Source of the DNA: DATEOR01 sp963841425
GTDB lineage: Bacteria; Actinomycetota; Thermoleophilia; Gaiellales; Gaiellaceae
Direction: 5' to 3'
Length of the DNA stretch: 64,000 nucleotides
Assembly (NCBI GenBank): GCA_963841425.1
Contig: CAWJCL010000001.1
Coordinates: forward strand, 372,001 to 436,000
Below the pieces are notes generated by a model. It was not told where the DNA came from. It did no database searches and worked only from the letters and a program-made list of their open reading frames with translations. Positions 51,117 through 58,537 of this stretch are shown piece by piece (the first letter of the stretch is position 1; each line of letters starts with the position of its first letter). The position numbers and the translations under genes were made by a program.

Positions 51117-51578
51117 ATGATGGACGCCGTGGCGATACCGCCCTACGAACGCTTCTATGAGGAATACCGCGACGAGATCTACGCGTATCTCCGCAAGCTG
51201 GCCGGCCGAGACGCGGCCGACGACGCCTTCCAGGAGACCTTTCTCCGTGCCCTGCGCGGGTATCCGAGCCTCCAACACGGCCGGCATCTGCGCGCGTGGG
51301 CCTACCGGATCGCGACCCGGGTCGCGATCGACGAGCGCCGGAGGAGGAGGCCGACAGCCGAGATTCGGGAGCTCCCGGCCGACGACAGCCGCCCGGCCTA
51401 CGCCGAGCTCGATCACCTCACCGGCGACCTTCCGGCGACCGAGCGGGCGGCGGTCGTTCTTCGCTACGGCTACGACCTCGACTACGCAGACATCGCGACA
51501 GCGCTCGGCTCCAGCGAGGCCGCGGCCCGGCAGGCCGCCTCGTCCGGAGTCCGGCGACTGCGCAGGAGGATGACATGA
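51117..51578 (+). CDS. ECF-like RNA polymerase sigma factor
   Basis: The 153-residue product has sigma region 2 (FYEEYRDEIYAYLRKLAGRD, then ADDAFQETFLRALRGYPSL and AWAYRIATRVAIDERRRR) and region 4 (LPATERAAVVLRYGYDLDYA, with DIATALGSSEAAARQAASSG). There is no region 3. No anti-sigma factor is adjacent; instead the ogt start codon lies in its stop codon. Two ATGs (51117 and 51120) are possible starts. Confidence 0.85.
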   Translation: MMDAVAIPPYERFYEEYRDEIYAYLRKLAGRDAADDAFQETFLRALRGYPSLQHGRHLRAWAYRIATRVAIDERRRRRPTAEIRELPADDSRPAYAELDHLTGDLPATERAAVVLRYGYDLDYADIATALGSSEAAARQAASSGVRRLRRRMT

Positions 51579-52138
51579 CCGTTCCCGCCAAGACCGACCT
51601 CGCGTTCCGCGACCGGGCGGCCGCCGAGGCCCTGCTCGACGTCGCCTACGACCTGACCGACTCGCCGATCGGCCCGCTCCTCCTCGCCTCGACCGAGCGC
51701 GGCCTCTGCGAGATCGCCTTCGATCCCGATCCCGAGGCGGAGGTCGAACGCCTTGCCCGCCGGCACGGCGTGCGCGTGCTGCGGTCGGCGCGGCCCGTGG
51801 ACGAAGCCCGCCGCGAGCTCGACGAGTACTTCGAGGGCCGGCGCCACGAGTTCGACCTCCCGGTCGACCTGAGCGCCCTGCCCGCCTTCCAGCAGAGCGT
51901 CCTCGCCGAGCTCCAGCGGGTGCCCTATGGGCGAGTGGACACGTACGGCGGCCTCGCCGCGCGCATCGGGAAGCCGAAGGCGGCGCGGGCCGTCGGCGGC
52001 GCGCTCAACCGAAACCCCGTGCCAATCGTCGTCCCGTGCCACCGGATCGTCGGCTCGACCGGCAACCTCGTCGGGTACGCCGGCGGCCTCGAGCGCAAGG
52101 AGCTCCTCATCAGCCTCGAGGGAGGAAGCCTCGTCTAG
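51575..52138 (+). CDS. ogt: Methylated-DNA-protein cysteine methyltransferase
   Basis: The 187-residue suicide repair protein removes methyl groups from O6-methylguanine. It has the acceptor motif VPIVVPCHRIVGSTGNLVGY with the reactive Cys, preceded by VPYGRVDTYGGLAARIGKPK. An N-terminal domain of the Ogt type is present, with DSPIGPLLLASTERGL. It is coupled to the sigma-factor gene by a 4-base overlap and begins after an AGGAGG-type site. Confidence 0.93.
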   Translation: MTVPAKTDLAFRDRAAAEALLDVAYDLTDSPIGPLLLASTERGLCEIAFDPDPEAEVERLARRHGVRVLRSARPVDEARRELDEYFEGRRHEFDLPVDLSALPAFQQSVLAELQRVPYGRVDTYGGLAARIGKPKAARAVGGALNRNPVPIVVPCHRIVGSTGNLVGYAGGLERKELLISLEGGSLV

Positions 52139-52598
52139 GGCGCTCCTCGCGGTCGCGCTCGCCGTCCTCGCCGGTTGCGGCGGAGCCGGCGCCAACCAGG
52201 GTTCGCAGGCGGGGCTCACCCACGGCTCGCAGGCGGTGCTCTCCCACGGGGACGAGCAGACGACGATCGCCGTCGAGATCGCGGACAGCCCCTCGGAGCG
52301 AGAGCACGGGCTCATGGGGCGCACCTCCCTCCCCGCAGACGCAGGTATGGCGTTCCTCTTTCCCGAGGATCAGACCGGCTCCTTCTGGATGAAGGACACT
52401 CTCATCCCGCTTTCGGTCGCCTTCTACTCCGCAGACGGGCGCATCCTGAAGATCCTCGACATGGAGCCGTGCGACGCCGACCCGTGTCCCCTCTACGACC
52501 CGGGAGTCGCCTACCGCGGCGCCCTCGAGGTCAACCAGGGCGCGTTCGCCGGCTGGGGCATCTCGCCGGGCGACCGACTGCGAATAACCTCTCCGTAA
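52134..52598 (+). CDS. DUF192 lipoprotein (start codon unclear)
   Basis: The frame encodes a lipoprotein signal (ALLAVALAVLAGC, lipobox LAGC) and then a DUF192 domain: REHGLMGRTSLPADAGMAFL, GSFWMKDTLIPLSVAFYSAD and ILDMEPCDADPCPLYDPG. The family is small, often exported and of unknown function. No ATG, GTG or TTG is found between the ogt region and the signal, although a GGGAGGAAG site is at 52120-52128. Either a rare start is used or one base is wrong. The 5' boundary is therefore approximate. Confidence 0.65.
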   Translation, partial: SRALLAVALAVLAGCGGAGANQGSQAGLTHGSQAVLSHGDEQTTIAVEIADSPSEREHGLMGRTSLPADAGMAFLFPEDQTGSFWMKDTLIPLSVAFYSADGRILKILDMEPCDADPCPLYDPGVAYRGALEVNQGAFAGWGISPGDRLRITSP

Positions 52599-52624
52599 CG
52601 GGGTCAGACGACAAGGGAGGACGT

Positions 52625-53035
52625 ATGAGCGAGGCGGGCTACCAGGTGACGCACATCGACCAGATTCCGGAGCCGCCGGGCGAGAAGGAAGAGCGCGACT
52701 GGCACGCGGTCCGGATCCATTTCGGGATCCAGTCGTTCGGGGTCAACGCCTACACGGCCACCCAGGAAGGCGAGATCGTCGGCGAGCACGACGAGGCCGA
52801 CACGAAGCACGAGGAGCTCTTCTACGTCTCCACGGGGAGCGCGACGTTCACGGTCGACGGCGAGACGGCGGAGGCCCCCGCAGGCACCTTCGTCTACGTG
52901 CCCGATCCGGCGTCGTTCCGCTCGGCCGTCGCGCACGAGCCGGGGACGACCGTCCTCTGCCTCGGGGGAGCCCCCGGCGAGGCGTTCGAAGTCTCGGATT
53001 GGGAGCAGAAGTACGACCCGGCATCGGCTTCGTGA
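52625..53035 (+). CDS. Cupin-domain protein
   Basis: The 136-residue product has an HDEADTKHEELFYVSTGSAT motif and EAPAGTFVYVPDPASFRSAV, a cupin fold with histidines in the first motif. The usual late histidine is replaced (FRSAVAHE). A GGGAGGA site precedes ATG 52625. It is coupled to the glycosylase gene by GTGA. Function is unknown. Confidence 0.75.
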   Translation: MSEAGYQVTHIDQIPEPPGEKEERDWHAVRIHFGIQSFGVNAYTATQEGEIVGEHDEADTKHEELFYVSTGSATFTVDGETAEAPAGTFVYVPDPASFRSAVAHEPGTTVLCLGGAPGEAFEVSDWEQKYDPASAS

Positions 53036-53949
53036 CCTGGAGCGCGACCCTGCCCCTCCGGGGTGCCGGCGGCGAGCCCGTCGACCTCTGGCGGACGATC
53101 ATGTCCCACGGGGTCGCCGACCTGCCGCCGAACCGGATCGACGAGGAGGCGCGTAGGTTCGAGACGACCGTGGCGGTCCCTCGCCGGCGCCCGCAGACCG
53201 TGATCGTGCGAGAGAGACGAGGCGGGAAGGCTGCGTTGACCGGCACCGCCGGCAAGCGTTCCGAAGTGGTTCTCGACGGCGTGCGGCACATCCTCCGAAT
53301 CGACGAGGACCTGTCGGAGTTCTACGCGCTCGCAGCGGAGGACCCCGACCTCGCGTGGGTGACCGAAGGCGCGGGCCGGCTGATGCGGAGCCAGACGGTC
53401 TACGAGGACGTCGTCAAGACGATCTGCACGACGAACACTGCGTGGTCGGGAACCGTCCGCATGGTGAGCGCGATCGTCGAGCACCTCGGCGAGCCCGCCC
53501 AGGGTGCGCCCCCGGACAGCCCGTTCGGCCACGCCTTCCCCTCACCCGCCGCGATGGCGGCCGCGCCGGAGTCGTTCTACCGCGACGTGGCCCGGACCGG
53601 CTACCGCGGGGCCTACCTGCGCTCCCTCGCCCAGTCGGTCGCTCTCGGCGAGATCGACCTGGAGGAGCTCGCGACCGCCGACCCCGACGACCTTCCCGAC
53701 GACGAGGTCGCGGCGCGCCTGCTCGCGCTCCCCGGAGTCGGCCCTTACGCGGCCGCGCACATCATGATGCTGATCGGCCGCTACTCGAGGCTCGTGCTCG
53801 ACTCCTGGACGCGCCCGACGTACGCGAGCCTGAACGGCCGGAAGGCGAAGGACACCGCGATCGAGCGCCGCTTCCGCCGCTACGGCCGCTACTCGGGTCT
53901 CGCCTTCTGGCTCTTCCTCACACGTGACTGGGTCGCCGAGCCCGTCTAG
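53032..53949 (+). CDS. HhH-GPD DNA glycosylase (AlkA-like)
   Basis: The 305-residue base excision repair enzyme has the segment VYEDVVKTICTTNTAWSGTV, the helix-hairpin-helix LLALPGVGPYAAAHIMMLIG and the catalytic Asp in RLVLDSWTRPTYASL. It resembles 3-methyladenine/8-oxoguanine glycosylases. Start GTG 53032 lies in the cupin stop. Together with ogt upstream it suggests an alkylation-damage response unit. Confidence 0.85.
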   Translation: MTWSATLPLRGAGGEPVDLWRTIMSHGVADLPPNRIDEEARRFETTVAVPRRRPQTVIVRERRGGKAALTGTAGKRSEVVLDGVRHILRIDEDLSEFYALAAEDPDLAWVTEGAGRLMRSQTVYEDVVKTICTTNTAWSGTVRMVSAIVEHLGEPAQGAPPDSPFGHAFPSPAAMAAAPESFYRDVARTGYRGAYLRSLAQSVALGEIDLEELATADPDDLPDDEVAARLLALPGVGPYAAAHIMMLIGRYSRLVLDSWTRPTYASLNGRKAKDTAIERRFRRYGRYSGLAFWLFLTRDWVAEPV

Positions 53950-54045
53950 GGCCGGCGCGCGCCGTGCGGTCATTCTCGCGCTGCCTCGTCTGAGTGTGGC
54001 GACTCCGCCCCCCGGGTAGCCCAGGAGGAAAGAGCGGAGGTTCAC

Positions 54046-54333
54046 ATGGACGCTTGGATCTGGATACTCATCGCTGTCGCCGTCATCGTAGTGCTGGCGC
54101 TCATCTGGCTCAGTGCTCGGCGCTCGCGCCGCCTGAACGAGCAGCGCGAGGAGGCTCGGCAGCTCCGTCAGCAAGCCGACACACGTTCACAGGAGGCAGA
54201 CGAGCGCCGCGCGGCCGCGGAGCAGATGGCACAGCGGGCTGAGGCGGACCGGCGTGAGGCCGAGCTGACGACCCGGCGCGCGAACGAGCTCGACCCCGAC
54301 GTCGATCTCGACGAGGAGCAGGCCCGGTCGTAA
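54046..54333 (+). CDS. Small membrane protein with coiled-coil tail
   Basis: This 95-residue protein has one N-terminal helix (WIWILIAVAVIVVLALIWLS) and a charged coiled coil (EQREEARQLRQQADTRSQEA). GGAGG sites precede ATG 54046. Similar bitopic proteins are frequent actinobacterial hypotheticals. It is convergent with the response regulator with no gap. Confidence 0.65.
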   Translation: MDAWIWILIAVAVIVVLALIWLSARRSRRLNEQREEARQLRQQADTRSQEADERRAAAEQMAQRAEADRREAELTTRRANELDPDVDLDEEQARS

Positions 54334-55035
54334 TCAGCTGAGGGCGGTGAGGCGATAGCCCACGCCCCAGACATTCAGGACGTAGCCCGCGTCTCCGTCG
54401 CGGTTGAGCTTGCGGCGGAGACGCGACGCGTGGGAGTCCAGAGTGCGTGTCCGGCCCAGCGAGCGGAAGCCCCAGACGTCTCGCAGGAGGTCCTCCTTCT
54501 TGAAGACGCGCTCCGGATCCTCGGCGAGGGCGACAAGCAGCTCGTACTCCTTCGCCGAGAGCTGCACGGGCTCTCCGGCGACCGTGACGAGGCGCGCCGC
54601 GAGGTCGATCTCGAGGTCGCGGACCGAGAGGCGCGCGTGGCGCGGGCCGGACGAGCGGCGCAGAACTGCGCGCATGCGGGCGACGAGCTCCTCGTAGACG
54701 AACGGGCGCACCAGATAGTCGTCGCAGCCGCGCGCGAAACCGCGCACGCGGTCGACCGGATCGCCGCGGGCACTGACCATGATCACGGGCACGTCGCGGT
54801 CCCAGGCCCGGCCGGGCTCGCCTTCGCGGAGACGGCTGCAGACCTCGAACCCGGAGGCGTCCGGCAGCATCGCATCGAGGAGGACGAGGCTCGGCCTCGC
54901 CTGTTCGACCAGCTCGAGCGCCGCGGTGGCCCTGTCGGTGGCGAGGACTTCGAACCCGTCGTCTGCGAGCTGCTGCTCCAGGTAGGCGCGCACGGGAGTC
55001 TCGTGCTCGACCACCAGGACCGTTCCACCCACCAT
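54334..55035 (-). CDS. OmpR/PhoB-family response regulator with atypical receiver (orphan)
   Basis: The 233-residue product has a receiver domain (phosphoryl Asp54 in LVLLDAMLPDASG) and a C-terminal winged helix (QLSAKEYELLVALAEDPERV, then VWGFRSLGRTRTLDSHASRL). In the receiver the acidic pair reads VVEHE instead of VDDE/VEDD, and the conserved Lys of the KPF motif is Arg (DDYLVRPF). Phosphorylation may be weak or unneeded. No histidine kinase gene is near. I chose ATG 55035; upstream sequence in frame is not conserved. Confidence 0.85.
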   Translation of the reverse strand: MVGGTVLVVEHETPVRAYLEQQLADDGFEVLATDRATAALELVEQARPSLVLLDAMLPDASGFEVCSRLREGEPGRAWDRDVPVIMVSARGDPVDRVRGFARGCDDYLVRPFVYEELVARMRAVLRRSSGPRHARLSVRDLEIDLAARLVTVAGEPVQLSAKEYELLVALAEDPERVFKKEDLLRDVWGFRSLGRTRTLDSHASRLRRKLNRDGDAGYVLNVWGVGYRLTALS

Positions 55036-55209
55036 GGGCGCCGAGGCTAGCGAAGCACGCGCGGCCGGCCTAGATGTCCTTTGCGCAAGAAGCGCAACAA
55101 CGGCTCGACAGGTGCGTGCACAACCGGCCGTTTGGGAACTGACCTCAAGGCGAGGTCGAGCGAGCGCAACGGAGAGTGACATTCCCTGCACAGCGGCGAG
55201 AATTCGCAC

Positions 55210-55470
55210 GTGGACACCGAGGGAGCACGTGCGCTTGCGGAGCGCATCGCGTCCGGGCCCCCGCAGGACGAGCGCGAGAAGGCCCCGCCCCGGACGGAGC
55301 CTCCGCTACCGAGGCCCGAACCGGCGGCGCCGCGGAGGAGCCCTTCCGGAGGCCGGAGCAAGACCACCGTCGAGATCTTCTATGTCAAGCCGAAGCCGAC
55401 CCCGACCCCTAGGCGCGACGTGAGAATCTATGTTCGCGGGGCGAACGGAGAGCTCGAGCGCCGTTCGTAG
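55210..55470 (+). CDS. Small proline-rich protein, unknown function
   Basis: GTG 55210 opens an 86-residue frame: a Pro/Arg/Ala-rich first half and a second half with strand-like sequence (TTVEIFYVKPKPTPTPRRDV, then RIYVRGANGELERRS). It overlaps the 3' end of the convergent gene by 62 bases. The composition of the second half looks real, but no family is known. Confidence 0.4.
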   Translation: MDTEGARALAERIASGPPQDEREKAPPRTEPPLPRPEPAAPRRSPSGGRSKTTVEIFYVKPKPTPTPRRDVRIYVRGANGELERRS

Positions 55471-56479
55471 CCTGCGGGGTCGGGACATCCGCGCCGACGG
55501 GCCGCTCCGCGACGTCTGAGGCGCGTGCGCAACGCCGCCGCCACACGAGGAGGCCCATCGCTCCGAGGATGAGAGCAGCGGCACCGGCAGCGGAGGCAAC
55601 CAAGGCCGACGGCCGGCGACTGGACGAGGCCTCCACCGCGACCGACGTGTCCGGCGCCACCGTAACGGCCGCGGCCGGCTCGAAGTCGCTCGTGTCGACC
55701 ACGGCCAGCTGCTCGGCTCCGTTCACCACCGCGAGCCGGGTGCCTCCCGGGCCGAGCCCGAGGCGCAGGTCGTAGAGGTCCTGCCGCCCGCTGAGCAGCT
55801 CGAGATCGATGCAGTGCGCCTCCCCGTTCACCGTGTCGAGCGCGTGGACGAACGGATCCTGGCCCGCCCCGTCATAGAGCGTGTAGGCCCAGCGTCCGTC
55901 CGCGGTCGTCTGGCGGGTGATCGGGAGGCCGGCCATGCGCTCGTCGGGCTCGCTCTTGTCGACGATCGGCGTCGGCAGGAGCTTCCCGCTCGGGACGTCG
56001 AGGGCACGGACTTCGTACCGGGTCGGATCCCGGCGCGACAGGTAGTGGATGAGGAACAAGCGCGTCCCGTCCGGCGAGAGCGCGTCGAAGCTGAAGTCGC
56101 CCTGGAGCACGATGTGGCTCCGCACGCGCAGGCTCTTCGCGTTCAGGACGACGAAGCTCGTCCGGGCACGTGGGAAGGCGCGCCGCGGGTTGACGAGGAC
56201 GAGCGTCGAACCGTCGGTCGAGAGGCCGGACGCCGTGTGGTCGAGAGCGACCACGGGGACGGTGTAGCGCCCGTCGAGTACGCGCGATGCATACACAGAG
56301 GACCCGATCCGGGCGACCACCGTGCCCCGCTCGCTGGGCAGGGCCACATAGCGCCCGCCTTGATCCGCTGCGCCGACGATGGCCGGCGCCGAGGCATCTG
56401 CGATGGGCAGCCCATCGGCGCGGGCGAGCGGCGCGAGGGCGAGGGCTACGAGAGCTGCGATGAGAAATCGAGTGCGCAT
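55409..56479 (-). CDS. Secreted propeller-like protein with C-terminal membrane anchor
   Basis: The 356-residue product has a signal peptide (FLIAALVALALAPLARADG), a body of repeated strands such as RYVALPSERGTVVARIGSSV and SPDGTRLFLIHYLSRRDPTR resembling a WD40/YVTN-like propeller, and a C-terminal helix (LVASAAGAAALILGAMGLLV) followed by Arg residues. It would be a type I membrane protein facing outside. Function is unknown. ATG 56479 is the start. Confidence 0.65.
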   Translation of the reverse strand: MRTRFLIAALVALALAPLARADGLPIADASAPAIVGAADQGGRYVALPSERGTVVARIGSSVYASRVLDGRYTVPVVALDHTASGLSTDGSTLVLVNPRRAFPRARTSFVVLNAKSLRVRSHIVLQGDFSFDALSPDGTRLFLIHYLSRRDPTRYEVRALDVPSGKLLPTPIVDKSEPDERMAGLPITRQTTADGRWAYTLYDGAGQDPFVHALDTVNGEAHCIDLELLSGRQDLYDLRLGLGPGGTRLAVVNGAEQLAVVDTSDFEPAAAVTVAPDTSVAVEASSSRRPSALVASAAGAAALILGAMGLLVWRRRCARASDVAERPVGADVPTPQATNGARALRSPREHRFSRRA

Positions 56480-56522
56480 GCCGCTACTACGCCGGCCGAG
56501 CGTAAAAGGGTCCCTGGATCCG

Positions 56523-58187
56523 CTAGAGACGGCCGGAGCGGATGACGCCCCAGACGAGCCAGATGCTGAGCAGGCCCGAGAGCGCGAGCCCGATGACGGA
56601 AAGGATCCCGAAGAACGACCCGACGCCGTTCGCGACGGACGCGAGCACCGCCGAGGTGATCGCGCCGCCGACGGCGACCACGGCGATTCCGATGCGGTTG
56701 AAGACCTGATCCATCCGCGCGATCAGATCCTCGAGGCCCTCGTGGCGGAAGCCGACCTCGATCTGCCCGTCGCGCACCTGCTCGAGCGTGTCGTGCACCT
56801 GGTACGGCAGCTCGTGAAGCATCGAGGCAAGGTTTCGCATCTCATGCCCGGTGCGCCGCGCGATCCGCTGCGGCGTGAAGCGTTCGATCATGAGCTCGCG
56901 CGCGTACGGCTTTGCGACGTCGAAGACGTTGAAGTCCGGGTAGAGCTCCATGCCGACCGACCCGAGGGTGGCGATCGCGCGGTCGAGGAGGACGAAACGC
57001 GTCGGCAGCTGCAGGTGCATCCGGTAGATGAGCGCGAAGGCCTCCCGGATGAGCTGGATCGGGTCGATCTCCGAGAGGCTCGAGCCGTAGTAGCGGTAGT
57101 AGACGTCGCGGAGCTCGGCGACGAACTCCTCCTCGAGCTCCTTGGGATAACGCACACCGAGGGCCGCAAGCCGCTTCGGCAGCGCCTCGATCCGTTCGCT
57201 GACCGCGTCGATGAAGAGACCGGTGAGGCGGGAAAGGTCCTCGTCGGTCAGCTTCCCGACCATCCCGAAGTCGATGAGGCCGATCTGCTCGGTCGCCTCG
57301 AGCACCATGATGTTGGACGGGTGCGGGTCGGCGTGGAAGAAGCCGTGCCGGAAGATCATGTGCATCCACGCCTCGGCGATCAAGTACGAGAGCCGCTGCC
57401 GTTCCTCGATGGAATACGTGTCTGTGTCGAGGTCGCGGAGCTGTACGCCCTCGAGCAGCTCGAGCGTGAGCACCCGCGAGCGCGAGTAGCTCCAGAAGAC
57501 CCGGGGAACGCGCACGTGCGGATGCCCGGCGAAGTTGCGGTGGAACTGCTCGGCGTTCCGCGCCTCCATCCGGTAGTCGAGCTCCTGGCGGATCGTGCGG
57601 GCGAACTCGTCGACGAGCGAGACGGTGTCGATGAACTCGAGCGCCTTCACGCGGTCGCGAACGACGCGCGCCGCCTGGTACATGAGCTCGAGGTCGGCTT
57701 CGATCTGGCGCGGCGCGTCCGGTCGCTGCACCTTGACCGCGACTCGGCGCCCGTTCGGCAGCGTCGCCCGGTGCACCTGGCCGATGGACGCGGCGGCAAC
57801 GGGCTTCTCCTCGAAGTCGACGAAGAGCTGCTCGATGGTGAGCTCGAGCTCCTCCTGGATCACGCGCTCGACCTCGGAGTAGGCCACCGGCGTGACGTCG
57901 TCCTGCAGCGCCTTCAGCTCGAAGACGATGTCGGGCGGGACGATGTCCGGGCGCGTGGAGAGGAGCTGGCCGAACTTGACGAAGGTCGGCCCGAGCTCGT
58001 CCAGCATCTGCCGGACCCGTAGGCCGCGGTTCGAGCCGTCGGCCGAGACGTCGACTTCCCGGGCGCGGCGGGAGCGGGGCCCGTGCGGCCGATGGGTGTC
58101 GAAGAAGTAGCCGAAACCGTGCTTGGCCGCGACCTGCGAGATCTCGGAGAGGCGGCCGAGCTGGCGGACAGCCGGCCGGGAGCTCAT
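56523..58187 (-). CDS. ABC1/UbiB-family atypical kinase
   Basis: The 554-residue product has the ABC1 core: ELGPTFVKFGQLLSTRPDIV (KxGQ motif), the lysine in RVAVKVQRP, HADPHPSNIMV and LIDFGMVGKL for metal binding, and two C-terminal helices (AVASGG-type region and LSVIGLALSGLLSIWLVWGV). UbiB relatives are atypical kinases or ATPases in isoprenoid quinone and lipid homeostasis. The gene is coupled by ATGA to the upstream phasin-like gene. Confidence 0.92.
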   Translation of the reverse strand: MSSRPAVRQLGRLSEISQVAAKHGFGYFFDTHRPHGPRSRRAREVDVSADGSNRGLRVRQMLDELGPTFVKFGQLLSTRPDIVPPDIVFELKALQDDVTPVAYSEVERVIQEELELTIEQLFVDFEEKPVAAASIGQVHRATLPNGRRVAVKVQRPDAPRQIEADLELMYQAARVVRDRVKALEFIDTVSLVDEFARTIRQELDYRMEARNAEQFHRNFAGHPHVRVPRVFWSYSRSRVLTLELLEGVQLRDLDTDTYSIEERQRLSYLIAEAWMHMIFRHGFFHADPHPSNIMVLEATEQIGLIDFGMVGKLTDEDLSRLTGLFIDAVSERIEALPKRLAALGVRYPKELEEEFVAELRDVYYRYYGSSLSEIDPIQLIREAFALIYRMHLQLPTRFVLLDRAIATLGSVGMELYPDFNVFDVAKPYARELMIERFTPQRIARRTGHEMRNLASMLHELPYQVHDTLEQVRDGQIEVGFRHEGLEDLIARMDQVFNRIGIAVVAVGGAITSAVLASVANGVGSFFGILSVIGLALSGLLSIWLVWGVIRSGRL

Positions 58188-58537
58188 TGGTCCTGCTTCT
58201 CGACGAGGCGAAGCCGGTGCTCCACCTGCGCCAGGCGAAGCTCGAGCTCCTCGTACTCGCGCCGCGTGATGAGGCCGAGCTCGCGGAAGAGCGTGGAGAG
58301 CGTCGAGCCGGCGCGCTCGCTCATGCGCACGGCGTCGCCCCGCCACCGGCCCATCACATCGTCGACGAGCTCGCGGGCGTCGTCGCCGGTCATTTTCCCG
58401 CGGCCGGCCAGCTCCTGAACGAGCTCGTCGGCACGGTCCTTCGTCAGCGCGATCGCTCCGACGCCGGCGAGGAGAGTTTCCTCGGCGAGGCCGCGTAGCG
58501 ACTTGGAGTCGTGGCTTCGGCTACCGGGCTCGTCCAT
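58184..58537 (-). CDS. Phasin-like / PHA-regulator-type helical protein
   Basis: The 117-residue product has AEETLLAGVGAIALTKDRAD and a C-terminal coiled coil (EYEELELRLAQVEHRLRLVE), the layout of the poly(hydroxyalkanoate) granule-associated phasin-like family. Such genes often sit beside UbiB-type kinases. ATG 58537 overlaps the secDF stop by 17 bases, and its own stop overlaps the kinase start. A role in PHA is not shown. Confidence 0.75.
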   Translation of the reverse strand: MDEPGSRSHDSKSLRGLAEETLLAGVGAIALTKDRADELVQELAGRGKMTGDDARELVDDVMGRWRGDAVRMSERAGSTLSTLFRELGLITRREYEELELRLAQVEHRLRLVEKQDQ

